Positions 43,643-51,904 of a DNA stretch of 64,000 nt are shown here, one piece after another (positions within the stretch are counted from its first letter, which is position 1; the number at the start of each line of letters is the position of its first letter). The notes under the pieces are model-generated. The model made no database searches. It had not been told where the DNA came from and saw only the letters and a program-made list of their open reading frames with translations. The position numbers were made by a program, and so were the translations under genes. The stretch lies in contig NZ_AUIY01000005.1 in assembly GCF_000423945.1 (NCBI RefSeq), positions 62,001-126,000 on the forward strand, given 5' to 3'. This DNA comes from Butyrivibrio sp. XPD2002 (GTDB taxonomy: Bacteria; Bacillota; Clostridia; Lachnospirales; Lachnospiraceae).

Positions 43643-44170
43643 TTAATCATTCTTCACATATATCTGACATGATCTCATTGTCTCAAGCGCCGCGCCATGC
43701 TTATCAGGTGTTACACCCGCACAGCAGGATGCATCTACGCTTATTGACACCTCAGGCATTGTAGCCTTGAGCATAAGTGCATTGGAAACCACGCAAATGT
43801 CTGTGCAAAGTCCGACAAGTTCAATCTCAATATCTTCCTTATCTGCAATGTCCTTAATCATACGGGCAAGCTTTGTGCTTCCGAAGGTAGGCTTATCAAC
43901 TATGGTTGTTCCTTCTGAAAGAGGCCTGATATTTGCATCAATCTCCCAGCCTTCAGTTCCTTCTATACAGTGCTCCACCGGAAGATTCTTACCTTCCTGG
44001 GTCTGCATGTAATTTGCCTGATGAGTATCTCTTGTAAAGAAAACATCCTTTTTATCATAGGATTTGATCTTCTCAATAACGTTTGGAATTATGCTTACTG
44101 CTTCCTTTGTTCCAAGTGCCCCATCAACAAAATCCTTCTGCATGTCGATAACTACAAGTAATTTTCTCAT
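43643..44170 (-). CDS. Cysteine hydrolase, nicotinamidase-like
   Basis: A 175-residue isochorismatase-fold enzyme. The catalytic triad is visible: Asp in VVIDMQKDFVDG near residue 9, Lys in STKLARM region near residue 100, and Cys in LVGLCTDICVVSNAL near 130. The metal-binding histidines of true nicotinamidases are partly seen (FFTRDTHQANY, VEHCIEGTEGWEI). It probably hydrolyses nicotinamide to nicotinic acid, an NAD salvage step. Its start is 12 bases after GGAAGG. Confidence 0.88.
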   Translation of the reverse strand: MRKLLVVIDMQKDFVDGALGTKEAVSIIPNVIEKIKSYDKKDVFFTRDTHQANYMQTQEGKNLPVEHCIEGTEGWEIDANIRPLSEGTTIVDKPTFGSTKLARMIKDIADKEDIEIELVGLCTDICVVSNALMLKATMPEVSISVDASCCAGVTPDKHGAALETMRSCQIYVKND

Positions 44171-44195
44171 TTTTTCATACTTCCTTCCGCTGTGT

Positions 44196-45932
44196 TTATT
44201 TCTTCATTTTAAATGTAGCCTTTTTCATTCCGGCTTTTTTAACCTTCTTAACAAGCTTATCGTAAGCCTTTTTATCCTTGGCCTTAATTGTACATTTAGC
44301 CTTTGAGGATATTTTTTTGAATGCGTTCTTATTGACCTTTTTAAGTGTAGAAGCCTTCAGCTTTATGTTTTTGAGATTGCTGTCCCCTGAAAAAGCTCCC
44401 GATCCAATTGTTTCGATTTCTGATTTTGAGAGGTCAACCTTTTTCAAGGTTTTAATCTTCTTAAAGGCATCGCTTCCTATAGAAGATACTCTGTATTCTC
44501 TCCCTGAAATCGTCACATATTTAGGCGCAGTATATGATGCAATATCCCCTGTGCATCCGCTTACCTCTGCGTCATTTCCATTTATAACATATATTACATT
44601 GCCTATTATACAGGATTTTCCGTCATCTAAAAGCTTATCTGCTGTTTGATTCTCAGGCTGTTTTTCTTCTGTATCCTTGCTTTCCTCCCAGACATTTTCT
44701 GAACCACCTTCTCCTTCTGATGGATTCTGAGGCTCTATGTCACTTGCCTTTTTCCTTATATAAAACGACCTGGTAGTAGTTCCTGTAAAATTCCCTTTTC
44801 CTGTGATAGTAGCTTTCGCAGTTCCTGGATTGGTGTTATTACTATATGAAACAGTATAGTCCGTGCCCTGCTTTAAGGTCTTACCGGCGTATGTGATTTT
44901 TATGTTTGGTGTTATCGGTTTTCCGGTGTATTCATAGTCGTACTTATCAAGATTTATTGAGGTATAACCGATTCTGCATGCAGTTACTGTAAGCGGCATG
45001 CTCAAGGTTTTTCCAAGGGCTGACTTGGTAGTAATACTAGTAGTTCCAATCTTATTAGCAGTAAGCTTGTTACCGGACACAGCAGCAATCTTACTATTTG
45101 TCACTGTCCAATTTGTTGGTCTCCTTGTTGCTATCGGAGGCTCTAACGGTTCAATAGGAAAATCAATGTCTAAGCCTTCTGTTGTTGTTTCAGCAGTTAT
45201 ATACTCGGTTATTTCCCCAAGATCAAAGGTCTCGCCATACATTATTTCAATGCTGTCCCAATCGTCAGCGTCACGAAGATATGAATGCAGAAAGCCATTC
45301 AATACCTCAATTGAAAGCGTCTTATAATCGTTTACAGCATTCGTTTTTGAAGCATTAGAATTTGAATGTCCAAATTCCTGTACCCAGAAATGATGTCCGT
45401 TTCTTACAACATGAGCTATTCCAATAGAAGTATACCCTGAATTAAGCATGTTTCTTCTGTGCCCCTGACCAGAGTACGGTTCATTTTCCTCCATCCACTG
45501 TTCATAAGCTTCCTGGGCACCTGAAGCCCTACTTATGCCATATATATTCTCTCCATTAGTCTTTGTTCCGCTATAAGTATATGTATAGTAAGAGGTGTTA
45601 TTAGGTCTTTTATGATCCAAATCTGCTCTGACAGATATTTCCATCGCTCTCTGCATTGCGATTATTTCCAAATTATAATCCCACTGTAACGCATTAAGCT
45701 TACCAAGAGACTTCTTATTATTGCTGGTATCACGAATCCAGGCCTTGCCTCCTGTACGATAAGCATTTATGGTCGAAAGCATACTCCTTGCCGATGTCTG
45801 ATCATACTTACCCGTGACATTGTAAGTAGTCGTACCCGCAGCGTGGGTGTCAACCTTAACACCACACAGCATTACAAGCGAAAAAAGCGAAACGATAACA
45901 GTTCTTTTAAATTTTCCTTTTCCCCACTTCAA
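44196..45932 (-). CDS. Secreted CAP/SCP-domain protein with Ig-like and BspA-type leucine-rich repeats
   Basis: A 578-residue protein. A signal peptide (RTVIVSLFSLVMLCG) precedes a CAP/SCP domain at about residues 55-190 (ALQWDYNLEIIAMQRAMEIS, GHRRNMLNSGYTSIGIAHV, HFWVQEFGHS). An Ig-like segment (TVTNSKIAAVSGNKLTA) and an MBG-like repeat with YTGKPITPNIKITYAG follow. At the end are two BspA-type LRR units (SIGSDAFKKI, TIGSGAFSGD) and a Lys-rich tail. Such proteins act at the cell surface. TTG at 45932 follows GGGGAGG at seven bases and beats the upstream TTG at 45953. Confidence 0.9.
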   Translation of the reverse strand: MKWGKGKFKRTVIVSLFSLVMLCGVKVDTHAAGTTTYNVTGKYDQTSARSMLSTINAYRTGGKAWIRDTSNNKKSLGKLNALQWDYNLEIIAMQRAMEISVRADLDHKRPNNTSYYTYTYSGTKTNGENIYGISRASGAQEAYEQWMEENEPYSGQGHRRNMLNSGYTSIGIAHVVRNGHHFWVQEFGHSNSNASKTNAVNDYKTLSIEVLNGFLHSYLRDADDWDSIEIMYGETFDLGEITEYITAETTTEGLDIDFPIEPLEPPIATRRPTNWTVTNSKIAAVSGNKLTANKIGTTSITTKSALGKTLSMPLTVTACRIGYTSINLDKYDYEYTGKPITPNIKITYAGKTLKQGTDYTVSYSNNTNPGTAKATITGKGNFTGTTTRSFYIRKKASDIEPQNPSEGEGGSENVWEESKDTEEKQPENQTADKLLDDGKSCIIGNVIYVINGNDAEVSGCTGDIASYTAPKYVTISGREYRVSSIGSDAFKKIKTLKKVDLSKSEIETIGSGAFSGDSNLKNIKLKASTLKKVNKNAFKKISSKAKCTIKAKDKKAYDKLVKKVKKAGMKKATFKMKK

Positions 45933-45992
45933 AACTTTTCCTCCCCGGTTCAATCACCTGAATAAATACTTATACTTCCTCATCTGTTCATA

Positions 45993-46541
45993 CTATCTCT
46001 CAATCCTTATCCAAAAATCATCCTCTGCCATACGTCCATCTGTCTTCTCAATTATCATGAGAGGATCATAAAACGGAATATCCAATTCCCTTAGCATAAG
46101 CTTCATCTTGTCACGTTCTTCCGGAAAACATCTAGACCTCAGAAATTCTTCATAGTCCGTAAACGTCGGGTGCTCATTTCTTCCAAACGCCCGAAATACC
46201 AGATTGTCAGTGTAATTCTTTATCTCTATTCTCTGATTAATCATGTCCACATCTATAATGGTGCACACGGTATTCAGATAGTAATACCACAACCTCATCG
46301 GATACTTCTTCTCAGGCAGCGCAAGCTCATCCGCAATCTCCGGATGGCGCAACACTATCTGGGCCAAAAGTGTCACCGGGCCGGTTATCTCTTTATCTGA
46401 CATCTCCCATCGTTCCACAGTTGGTTTCGACACATTACAAAAAAGAGCAAACTCCTTCTGCGTCATCTTGAGCTTTGCCCTGAGAATTTTTATATCCTCT
46501 GCTTTTATTGAATTTGGAGTTACATAATTTATTGTTTTCAT
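45993..46541 (-). CDS. HTH regulator with a GRxxxD-type C-terminal domain (antitoxin-like)
   Basis: A 182-residue protein. The N-terminal HTH is at about residues 16-48 (LRAKLKMTQKEFALFCNVSK, then PTVERWE), like HigA/MqsA-type antitoxins. The middle (MRLWYYYLNTVCTIIDVD, IEIKNYTDN) is a beta-rich module. Residues 136-181 (SRCFP-x2-R...FYDPLMIIEKTDGRMAEDDFWIRIE) match, gapless, a segment of the DUF2442-HTH protein encoded beyond the kinase. It is divergent from the kinase gene, with a 20-bp inverted repeat in its own promoter, so it is likely autoregulated. The stem-loop-like repeat at 46550-46605 is probably its operator. Confidence 0.82.
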   Translation of the reverse strand: MKTINYVTPNSIKAEDIKILRAKLKMTQKEFALFCNVSKPTVERWEMSDKEITGPVTLLAQIVLRHPEIADELALPEKKYPMRLWYYYLNTVCTIIDVDMINQRIEIKNYTDNLVFRAFGRNEHPTFTDYEEFLRSRCFPEERDKMKLMLRELDIPFYDPLMIIEKTDGRMAEDDFWIRIER

Positions 46542-46549
46542 AATATAAT

Positions 46550-46605
46550 TAAACCATCAAAATAATGGTGTGTAAAGCTATTTTTACCATTATTTTGATG
46601 GTTTA
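46550..46605. promoter_or_regulatory. Perfect 20-bp inverted repeat upstream of the HTH gene
   Basis: TAAACCATCAAAATAATGGT (46550-46569) is repeated exactly in inverted form at 46586-46605, with 16 bases between. Each arm also contains ACCATCAAAATAATGGT, itself imperfectly palindromic, so this may be two operators face to face. It starts eight bases upstream of the HTH gene's ATG, inside its promoter or leader. Confidence 0.88.
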
Positions 46606-46676
46606 GTATCCATTATGTTTTGCTGGAATGGAATTGCATCGGGATATAGGCACTTTTATTTCTTTAATTTATATTT

Positions 46677-46737
46677 CATTTGACGCTCGTCAAATGAAGC
46701 TGATATACTATGCATATATATTTGACGTACGTCAAAT
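46677..46737 (+). promoter_or_regulatory. Kinase promoter with two TTTGACG...CGTCAAA palindromes
   Basis: CATTTGACGCTCGTCAAATG (46677-46696) and ATTTGACGTACGTCAAAT (46720-46737, perfect) are centred about 42 bp apart. On the plus strand TTGACG (46680-46685) and TATACT (46704-46709) are 18 bases apart, so the first palindrome covers the -35 and the second lies just downstream of the start point. GAGGTGAT then precedes the kinase ATG. Confidence 0.88.
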
Positions 46738-46757
46738 ACAGATCATGAGGTGATACT

Positions 46758-47567
46758 ATGGCTACAATCATCAAAGAAAAACAGAATCTCACATATCTTC
46801 AGTGGTCTCATGTAAGGAGTTCAAGCGGCACAGCAGGTACTTTCCTTAAGGCCACCTCTACTCTTGATGGTGAAAAAAAATACTATAAGCTGTCCAATTT
46901 TGATTCCGTAAAAAGCGTCATCGGATATGAATGTGTAAATGAAATTATAGTGGATAGGTTGCTTGATATATTTGGCGTGGAGCATCTGCCATATGAACTC
47001 ATCAATGCTGATATAGAAATTGAAGACAGCATTTTTAACACATATCTCTGTGCTTCTACAGATTTCAAAAAAGCAGGAGAAAGCAAAATAGCTTTAGATG
47101 ATTACTACAGAACAAACTGCGAACCAGGAGAATCCCATTATGATTTCTGCGTTCGTCAGGGATGGAAAAATTATATCGACACCATGATAGCCATCGATTT
47201 TATTATTCTGAATAGAGACAGACACGGAGCAAATATTGAAATCATAAGAAATTCCCGTGCGCACACACTTAGAATAGCTCCTTTATTTGACCATGGTGTG
47301 TCACTTCTTTATTCTTGTTACACGCAGGATGATTTAGAAAGCTTTGATATATTAGCAGATAAGTCATGCAACAATTTTATAGGCAGCTTTTCATGCCTTG
47401 ATAATCTCTCGCTGCTGGACCCTAAGCATAAACCACTGCGACACAAACTCCATGCATCAGATAAAGATATTATTTTCGGCGATCTTCATGACATCATATC
47501 AGAAACCCGTATTGATAAGACCTGGAACATGATTTTTGAAAGGTACAAAATATATGAAAATCTTTGA
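46758..47567 (+). CDS. HipA-like protein kinase (HipT/CtkA-type)
   Basis: A 269-residue kinase core without a HipA N-terminal subdomain. The nucleotide loop is SSSGTAGTFLKA at residues 21-32, the ATP-binding Lys is in KKYYKLS near 44, the catalytic loop is IDFIILNRDRHGANIEII with Asp154 and Asn159, and the metal Asp is in APLFDHGVSLL near 178. These are the HipA/CtkA kinase hallmarks. HipA-type toxins phosphorylate aminoacyl-tRNA synthetases or other translation factors; the target here is unknown. The stop overlaps the start of the next gene by 14 bases. RBS GAGGTG. Confidence 0.88.
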   Translation: MATIIKEKQNLTYLQWSHVRSSSGTAGTFLKATSTLDGEKKYYKLSNFDSVKSVIGYECVNEIIVDRLLDIFGVEHLPYELINADIEIEDSIFNTYLCASTDFKKAGESKIALDDYYRTNCEPGESHYDFCVRQGWKNYIDTMIAIDFIILNRDRHGANIEIIRNSRAHTLRIAPLFDHGVSLLYSCYTQDDLESFDILADKSCNNFIGSFSCLDNLSLLDPKHKPLRHKLHASDKDIIFGDLHDIISETRIDKTWNMIFERYKIYENL

Positions 47568-48351
47568 AATCAATGACGAAGCAGAGAAACTATTTATAGG
47601 AATTCTTTTGTACTACGAAAAAGGCAAGACCTGCATTATAGAACTGAGTGACGAGTTGGATGAATGGACAGCACCACTTCTTCTGACAAGCTTTGTCAAA
47701 AAGGGAATATACACCATCCCCAGAGACATCAGTCTTTTATGGGTACAGGAAAGAGTAATCCCAAGTGGCCGCCAAAACATAGGATCAATCCTGACTCATC
47801 ATAAACTCAAGTCCTATGATGAGATGAAATTATTGGAACTTGCCGATGGTCGCTGTTCTCAGGACGCTTTATACATAAAAAAAATCGAATCTATTCCTGA
47901 CTATGTACGCCAAAGACAACTCAAAAACCTGATAGACATCGTGGCCTTAGAAGGCTATCATCTCTTATGCTTTTTTACTGATATGACTATTAAAAAAGTG
48001 GACCTAAAATCATTTACCGGTAATAGCAAAATTGAAAAAATCCTTACAAACGAACGATTATTCAACTCCTGCAAGCTTGGTACCGGTGGATATTATGCCA
48101 CCTTCAATGATTCCATTGATATTCCTGCATGGAAGCTGTATGAAAAAGGATTGGATATTCCACTACAATACAAGGATTTTATCTCTTTTGTACAGAAAAA
48201 CCTTTACGACACCAGCGATTCATGTGCCGAGCTTAAATGCTCTCGCCAAAACATTACTTATTTAAATAAGCAGAACCTTCTAACTCCAATTAAAGAAAAT
48301 GTAAAAGGAAACCTATATCTCAAAGGAGATGTAATTAAGAGCAGATGGTAA
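47554..48351 (+). CDS. Three-part protein: GRxxxD-type domain, DUF2442-like domain and C-terminal HTH
   Basis: A 265-residue protein. Residues 1-65 are an alpha/beta N-terminus (EKLFIGILLYYEKGKTCIIE). Residues 66-111 (ERVIPSGRQNIGSIL, YDEMKLLELADGRCSQDALYI) match the C-terminal domain of the divergent HTH protein. Residues about 136-205 (LLCFFTDMTIKKVDLKSF, GGYYATFNDSIDI) fit DUF2442. Residues 222-262 (SCAELKCSRQNITYLNKQNLL, then YLKGDVI) look like a MerR/excisionase-type HTH. The ATG at 47554 overlaps the kinase; a TTG at 47536 is an alternative. It is probably the kinase's partner regulator or antitoxin. Confidence 0.82.
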   Translation: MKIFEINDEAEKLFIGILLYYEKGKTCIIELSDELDEWTAPLLLTSFVKKGIYTIPRDISLLWVQERVIPSGRQNIGSILTHHKLKSYDEMKLLELADGRCSQDALYIKKIESIPDYVRQRQLKNLIDIVALEGYHLLCFFTDMTIKKVDLKSFTGNSKIEKILTNERLFNSCKLGTGGYYATFNDSIDIPAWKLYEKGLDIPLQYKDFISFVQKNLYDTSDSCAELKCSRQNITYLNKQNLLTPIKENVKGNLYLKGDVIKSRW

Positions 48352-48369
48352 GTCAACCATCTGCTCTTA
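48336..48369 (+). terminator. Terminator overlapping the last codons of the DUF2442-HTH gene
   Basis: TAAGAGCAGATGG (48336-48348) pairs with CCATCTGCTCTTA (48357-48369) perfectly. The left arm encodes the last residues of the gene and the loop contains its stop codon. It also faces the end of sfsA and could serve both. Confidence 0.88.
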
Positions 48370-48385
48370 TCTTATAGAATAGCCA

Positions 48386-49060
48386 TTAAATTGTACTCTT
48401 CGGTCCCAAACCAATAATCTCTATCTCATCTTCAGTCACTCTGCAAGTGTAGAAAATCACCTTAACCCCTGCTGCCACTGCTTCATGAAAAGCGACTGTA
48501 AATTCAGGATCCGTCTCTGCATTAGGTCTCACCTCAGATATTCCTTCGCCCTGAATCACGAAAGCCACAGCTGTTTTGTAGCCTTCCTTTATCGCACCTG
48601 CAAGCTCTCGCAAATGTTTTGCTCCGCGCTCAGTCGGAGCATCCGGGAAATACCCAACGCCATCTTTAAAAAGTGTACACCCCTTCACCTCCATCAGAAA
48701 CTTCTCGTCATCTTTTTCCATATAAAAATCGATGCGGGAATCTCCAAATTTATACTCAGGCTTTACAAGATCATACTCACCACTCTTAAGGAGCCACTCT
48801 CGAACAACCGCATTAGGCGCTTGTGAATCAATATTTATTATACGTCCGTCATTCTCAATCGCCACCAGATCATAGGGCGTCTTCCTCTCAGGATTAGCAG
48901 CCTTCTCAAGGTAAACCTTGCATCCTGAAATCAGCAGCTCTTTGCATCTGCCGGTATTTTTCACATGAACTGAGAGCTCCTTACCATCAAGCTTAACCTT
49001 AGCAATGAAGCGGTTGGGGCGGGATATGAAAATTGCAGGTGTAATAGTGGTGTATTTCAA
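48386..49060 (-). CDS. sfsA: SfsA-family nuclease/sugar-fermentation stimulation protein
   Basis: A 224-residue protein with the full SfsA pattern: RFIAKVKLDGKELSVHVKNTGR near the N-terminus (OB-fold), then GDSRIDFYME and FLMEVKGCTLFKDGVGYFPDAPTERGAKHLREL. The Asp and Glu-x-Lys are the PD-(D/E)XK nuclease residues. Length fits. Start is a TTG. SfsA was first linked to maltose metabolism in E. coli and proposed to bind or cut nucleic acid. It is convergent with the kinase operon. Confidence 0.93.
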   Translation of the reverse strand: MKYTTITPAIFISRPNRFIAKVKLDGKELSVHVKNTGRCKELLISGCKVYLEKAANPERKTPYDLVAIENDGRIINIDSQAPNAVVREWLLKSGEYDLVKPEYKFGDSRIDFYMEKDDEKFLMEVKGCTLFKDGVGYFPDAPTERGAKHLRELAGAIKEGYKTAVAFVIQGEGISEVRPNAETDPEFTVAFHEAVAAGVKVIFYTCRVTEDEIEIIGLGPKSTI

Positions 49061-49158
49061 TGTTTAACGTCCTTTGCGTAAGTTTAGAGCATCAAAATAA
49101 AATTGTCCAAACCATATTGTTCCACTATTTCCTTGATTCTTGCAAGCAAAATCAAAAA

Positions 49159-50064
49159 TCAAGAAATCTTCAAAAGCCTGGATCTGATTGCTCCCACAGT
49201 CCTATCGTGAGCCTTGGCTATCTCATCTATTCCAACTCCCATAGCCCACTCGTCCCTGAGCTCATCATCCTCAGCGTCATTCCAATCAATATATGTCTTT
49301 GCGTTGACCTGTCTTAACCTGTCAACGTTAGGATAATTCCTGATAGCAATACCCTCGTAGAAATCAAATACAACCTTCGTAGTTCTGAGAGTCTGATCAT
49401 ACATATAAAGATCCGTACCAGCTTCGTAGCATGTCTTGATAAGGTTGACTCTTTCCATGTATTCGGGCACTTCGTCCTTCTTTATACGAGCCTTCAAAAT
49501 CACATTTGCCAGCAACAACTCATCCCAAAGTGACGAATTAAATGCGAAGCGATCTTCGCCTCTCTTCACTCCCCACTCAGATATAAACTGCGATCTGTAC
49601 TCTTCCGCTATCTTCGGTGGCTGACGGTAAAAATCTCCCACAAGAATTATCTGCTTATCGGCATGGTCGTATGAAGATGCCAGCTCTTTTAAATTAGATA
49701 TAAACTGCAGCGTCCTGATAGCATACTCAAACATATCGACTCTGCAGCTGTTTATATCATCAATAATAATTATGTCTGCCTGGTCGAGTCTTTGACTGGG
49801 ATCAACATTATATTCGCCCACCCTCAGAATCCTGTCAGGCATCTCAAATATTTTTTGAAGGTCCTCTTCTCCATTGCGCTCCGCAGCTTCCCCGGTAGGC
49901 GCACAAAGAATAACGTTTTTATTTTTCTTTCCTTTTATAAACTCATTTATTAAAAAAGACTTACCGGTACCTGCTGTCCCGGACAAAAACACATTCAGTC
50001 CGGAATTCAGAACCTGCATTGCCCTCTGCTGATCATGTGTTAATACATTTAAACCATCCCTCAT
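49159..50064 (-). CDS. Shortened Pif1-like ATPase fused to a C-terminal HTH
   Basis: A 301-residue protein. An SF1B/Pif1-like first RecA domain is clear: LTHDQQRAMQVLNSG (Q motif), FLSGTAGTGKSFLIN (Walker A, about residues 28-42), ILCAPTGEAA (motif Ia), IIIIDDINSC (Walker B), IILVGDFYRQPP (motif III). The second RecA domain with motifs IV-VI is missing; only a short linker follows. Residues about 265-300 (DELRDEWAMGVGIDEIAKAHD, then RTVGAIRSRLLKI) are an HTH of the type found behind some helicases. It may be a regulatory ATPase rather than a helicase. RBS GGGGGT. Confidence 0.85.
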   Translation of the reverse strand: MRDGLNVLTHDQQRAMQVLNSGLNVFLSGTAGTGKSFLINEFIKGKKNKNVILCAPTGEAAERNGEEDLQKIFEMPDRILRVGEYNVDPSQRLDQADIIIIDDINSCRVDMFEYAIRTLQFISNLKELASSYDHADKQIILVGDFYRQPPKIAEEYRSQFISEWGVKRGEDRFAFNSSLWDELLLANVILKARIKKDEVPEYMERVNLIKTCYEAGTDLYMYDQTLRTTKVVFDFYEGIAIRNYPNVDRLRQVNAKTYIDWNDAEDDELRDEWAMGVGIDEIAKAHDRTVGAIRSRLLKIS

Positions 50065-50149
50065 AAGCGACCCCCTACTTTCGTTATGATGAAATACGCG
50101 TGACTGTATAAGCTGAATAATCTATCTATATTATATAAATTTTCCCACG

Positions 50150-50187
50150 AAAAAGCATCTCCACATTTGATTTTATGTGAAGATGCT
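50150..50187 (-). terminator. Terminator of the lipoprotein gene
   Basis: AGCATCTCCACAT pairs with ATGTGAAGATGCT with one mismatch, followed on the minus strand by TTTTT. Confidence 0.88.
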
Positions 50188-50215
50188 CTATATTCTGACA
50201 ATTAACTATTCACTT

Positions 50216-51217
50216 TTATCCTATACAGATCACCTTTCCATTCTCATCATAGCCGACCTGGAAATTCAATCCATCAGCACATGAGGCACATTTTGAAAGC
50301 TCCTCCCAATCGACAATTGGTATATCATGAAAATCATTATAATTATCTTCACAGGTAACAAGAGCAACATTATTACCATCCTTGTCCTTAATAATCATGT
50401 TAGTGGAGCCCTCAATAGAAGAGATAAAGCAGCCAACATAATTATGAATACTGTTATCTATCGGAACATTGTCATAATCTGCAACTGCATCTGCTTCATC
50501 TCCGCCTATGTCTATGTCACTATAAAAATCCTTAAAATCACCCACATTACCTTCCGCGGATACCATTGCAGTATTATCAGTTATATTAACCCATGCGACA
50601 TAATCTTTCTCCGGATTATAAACATTGATACTGAAGCCATATCCATCATTTATCGTATAACTGATTTTAATTTGAATGCTCTCATTCTCCGCAACGGTCA
50701 TTTTGAAAACAGTATTCTGCTCATCATATGAAGGAAAATCATTTTTCACACTTGATTCATGAAGGTGTAATGTCCAGTGAACATCCTTATCAAATCCCGC
50801 ATCCATCTTGGCCGCAGCAATTCCATTGATTGCGTCTACCTGCATTTCCTTAGCTACAGTCTCATCAAATGAGTCCTTATTATCAATACTTAAATTGCAA
50901 CCGGAAAGAGTCTCTTCAATCTTAGTATCCAGCCCCTGAATATATGCGTCACCTTCAGCCTTTGCAGCTTCAAGATTCTTTTGTAGCTCATCCATATCTA
51001 CTGCAGAATCAGTTTCGGAATCCCCTTCAGCTTCACTTTTTCCATCTACACCATTTTCATCTACATCTTTTTCATCTTCACTCTCTTCTTCTAACACGTC
51101 AGAAGATTCCTCTACAATTTCCTCTGGAACTATAACTTCTTTTTCCTTTCCGCAGCCCACAGTAAAAAGTGAAATCCCCATGGTCAAGCATAGTAAAACT
51201 ACTAATCCTTTTTTCAT
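50216..51217 (-). CDS. Lipoprotein of unknown function with acidic linker
   Basis: A 333-residue protein. The lipobox is LFTVGCG after a short signal peptide. A run of about 55 Glu/Asp/Ser-rich residues follows, then a domain with IEETLSGCNLSIDNKDSFDE, FDKDVHWTLHLHESSV, and several hydrophilic beta strands (VTCEDNYNDFHDIPIVDWE), ending near LNFQVGYDENGKVICIG. I do not recognise the domain. It is probably displayed on the outer face of the membrane. RBS AAAGGAGAGA. It has its own terminator. Confidence 0.75.
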   Translation of the reverse strand: MKKGLVVLLCLTMGISLFTVGCGKEKEVIVPEEIVEESSDVLEEESEDEKDVDENGVDGKSEAEGDSETDSAVDMDELQKNLEAAKAEGDAYIQGLDTKIEETLSGCNLSIDNKDSFDETVAKEMQVDAINGIAAAKMDAGFDKDVHWTLHLHESSVKNDFPSYDEQNTVFKMTVAENESIQIKISYTINDGYGFSINVYNPEKDYVAWVNITDNTAMVSAEGNVGDFKDFYSDIDIGGDEADAVADYDNVPIDNSIHNYVGCFISSIEGSTNMIIKDKDGNNVALVTCEDNYNDFHDIPIVDWEELSKCASCADGLNFQVGYDENGKVICIG

Positions 51218-51356
51218 ACTCTCTGTCTCTCCTTTATTATTGTTCCCCCTAATGTGCTCAAAATCTCGTTGAGCACATTACTATATTACATGTTTCCGTA
51301 ATGAGAAAAAAGGGCTACCCATAATAAAGAATTGATTCTATCCCTTTGGCCGCCTA

Positions 51357-51383
51357 TTAAAAGAGCCGGCAAAACTGCCGGCT
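51357..51383 (-). terminator. Terminator after the Rpn remnant
   Basis: AGCCGGCA (51364-51371) and TGCCGGCT (51376-51383) form an eight-base stem with a four-base loop, followed on the minus strand by CTTTTAAT. Confidence 0.88.
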
Positions 51384-51406
51384 GCAACTCATTTAAGAAA
51401 AATGAT

Positions 51407-51850
51407 TTAGTTATTTAATACTTTTTCTGCTTCTTCCAAAGCCTCTTGGTCAGTCATTCCAGGATTAGTTTTCAGAAAGAAAGCCTTCAATTTTTGAATA
51501 TCATCAGCACTTTGCTTAGACATTCCTTGTTCTATTCCCTGTTCTATTCCTGTACGAATCAGTTCCTTCGTCTCGTAATCAAGTACCTGTCCACCCATAA
51601 TTCTCTCGGCCTCCTCTTTTACGATTTTTCGCTGCGCCGTTAGTGCAGCAATTACTTTCTTCGACAACATTATAATAGAATGATGAGTCAAAACATCAAT
51701 CTGTCCGCTTTCTAGCTTTTCACGAAGCTTATCATAAATCTCCCGGTAACGCTTGCTAAAATTTACAAGGAAAGTCTCATCCTGTGACTCTATTTTATCA
51801 AAGTCGCTTTCGAAGTTAAACAGATAAAACGGAATACAAAGACCTTTCAT
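51407..51850 (-). pseudogene. C-terminal remnant of an Rpn-family gene
   Basis: The 147-residue frame begins with LCIPFYLFNFESDFDKIESQ and contains FSKRYREIYDKLREKL, the middle of Rpn/PD-(D/E)XK proteins, then a GIEQGIEQGMSKQ repeat and a helical end typical of their C-termini. The catalytic N-terminal half is missing; an in-frame TGA precedes the ATG by three bases. The remnant has kept a terminator. A complete paralogue is at 32.7 kb. Confidence 0.75.
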
Positions 51851-51904
51851 TCTTCATATACATTCATTAGTGTTTTTTATCCTTCATGCCTTTGGTGTCC
51901 CTCT

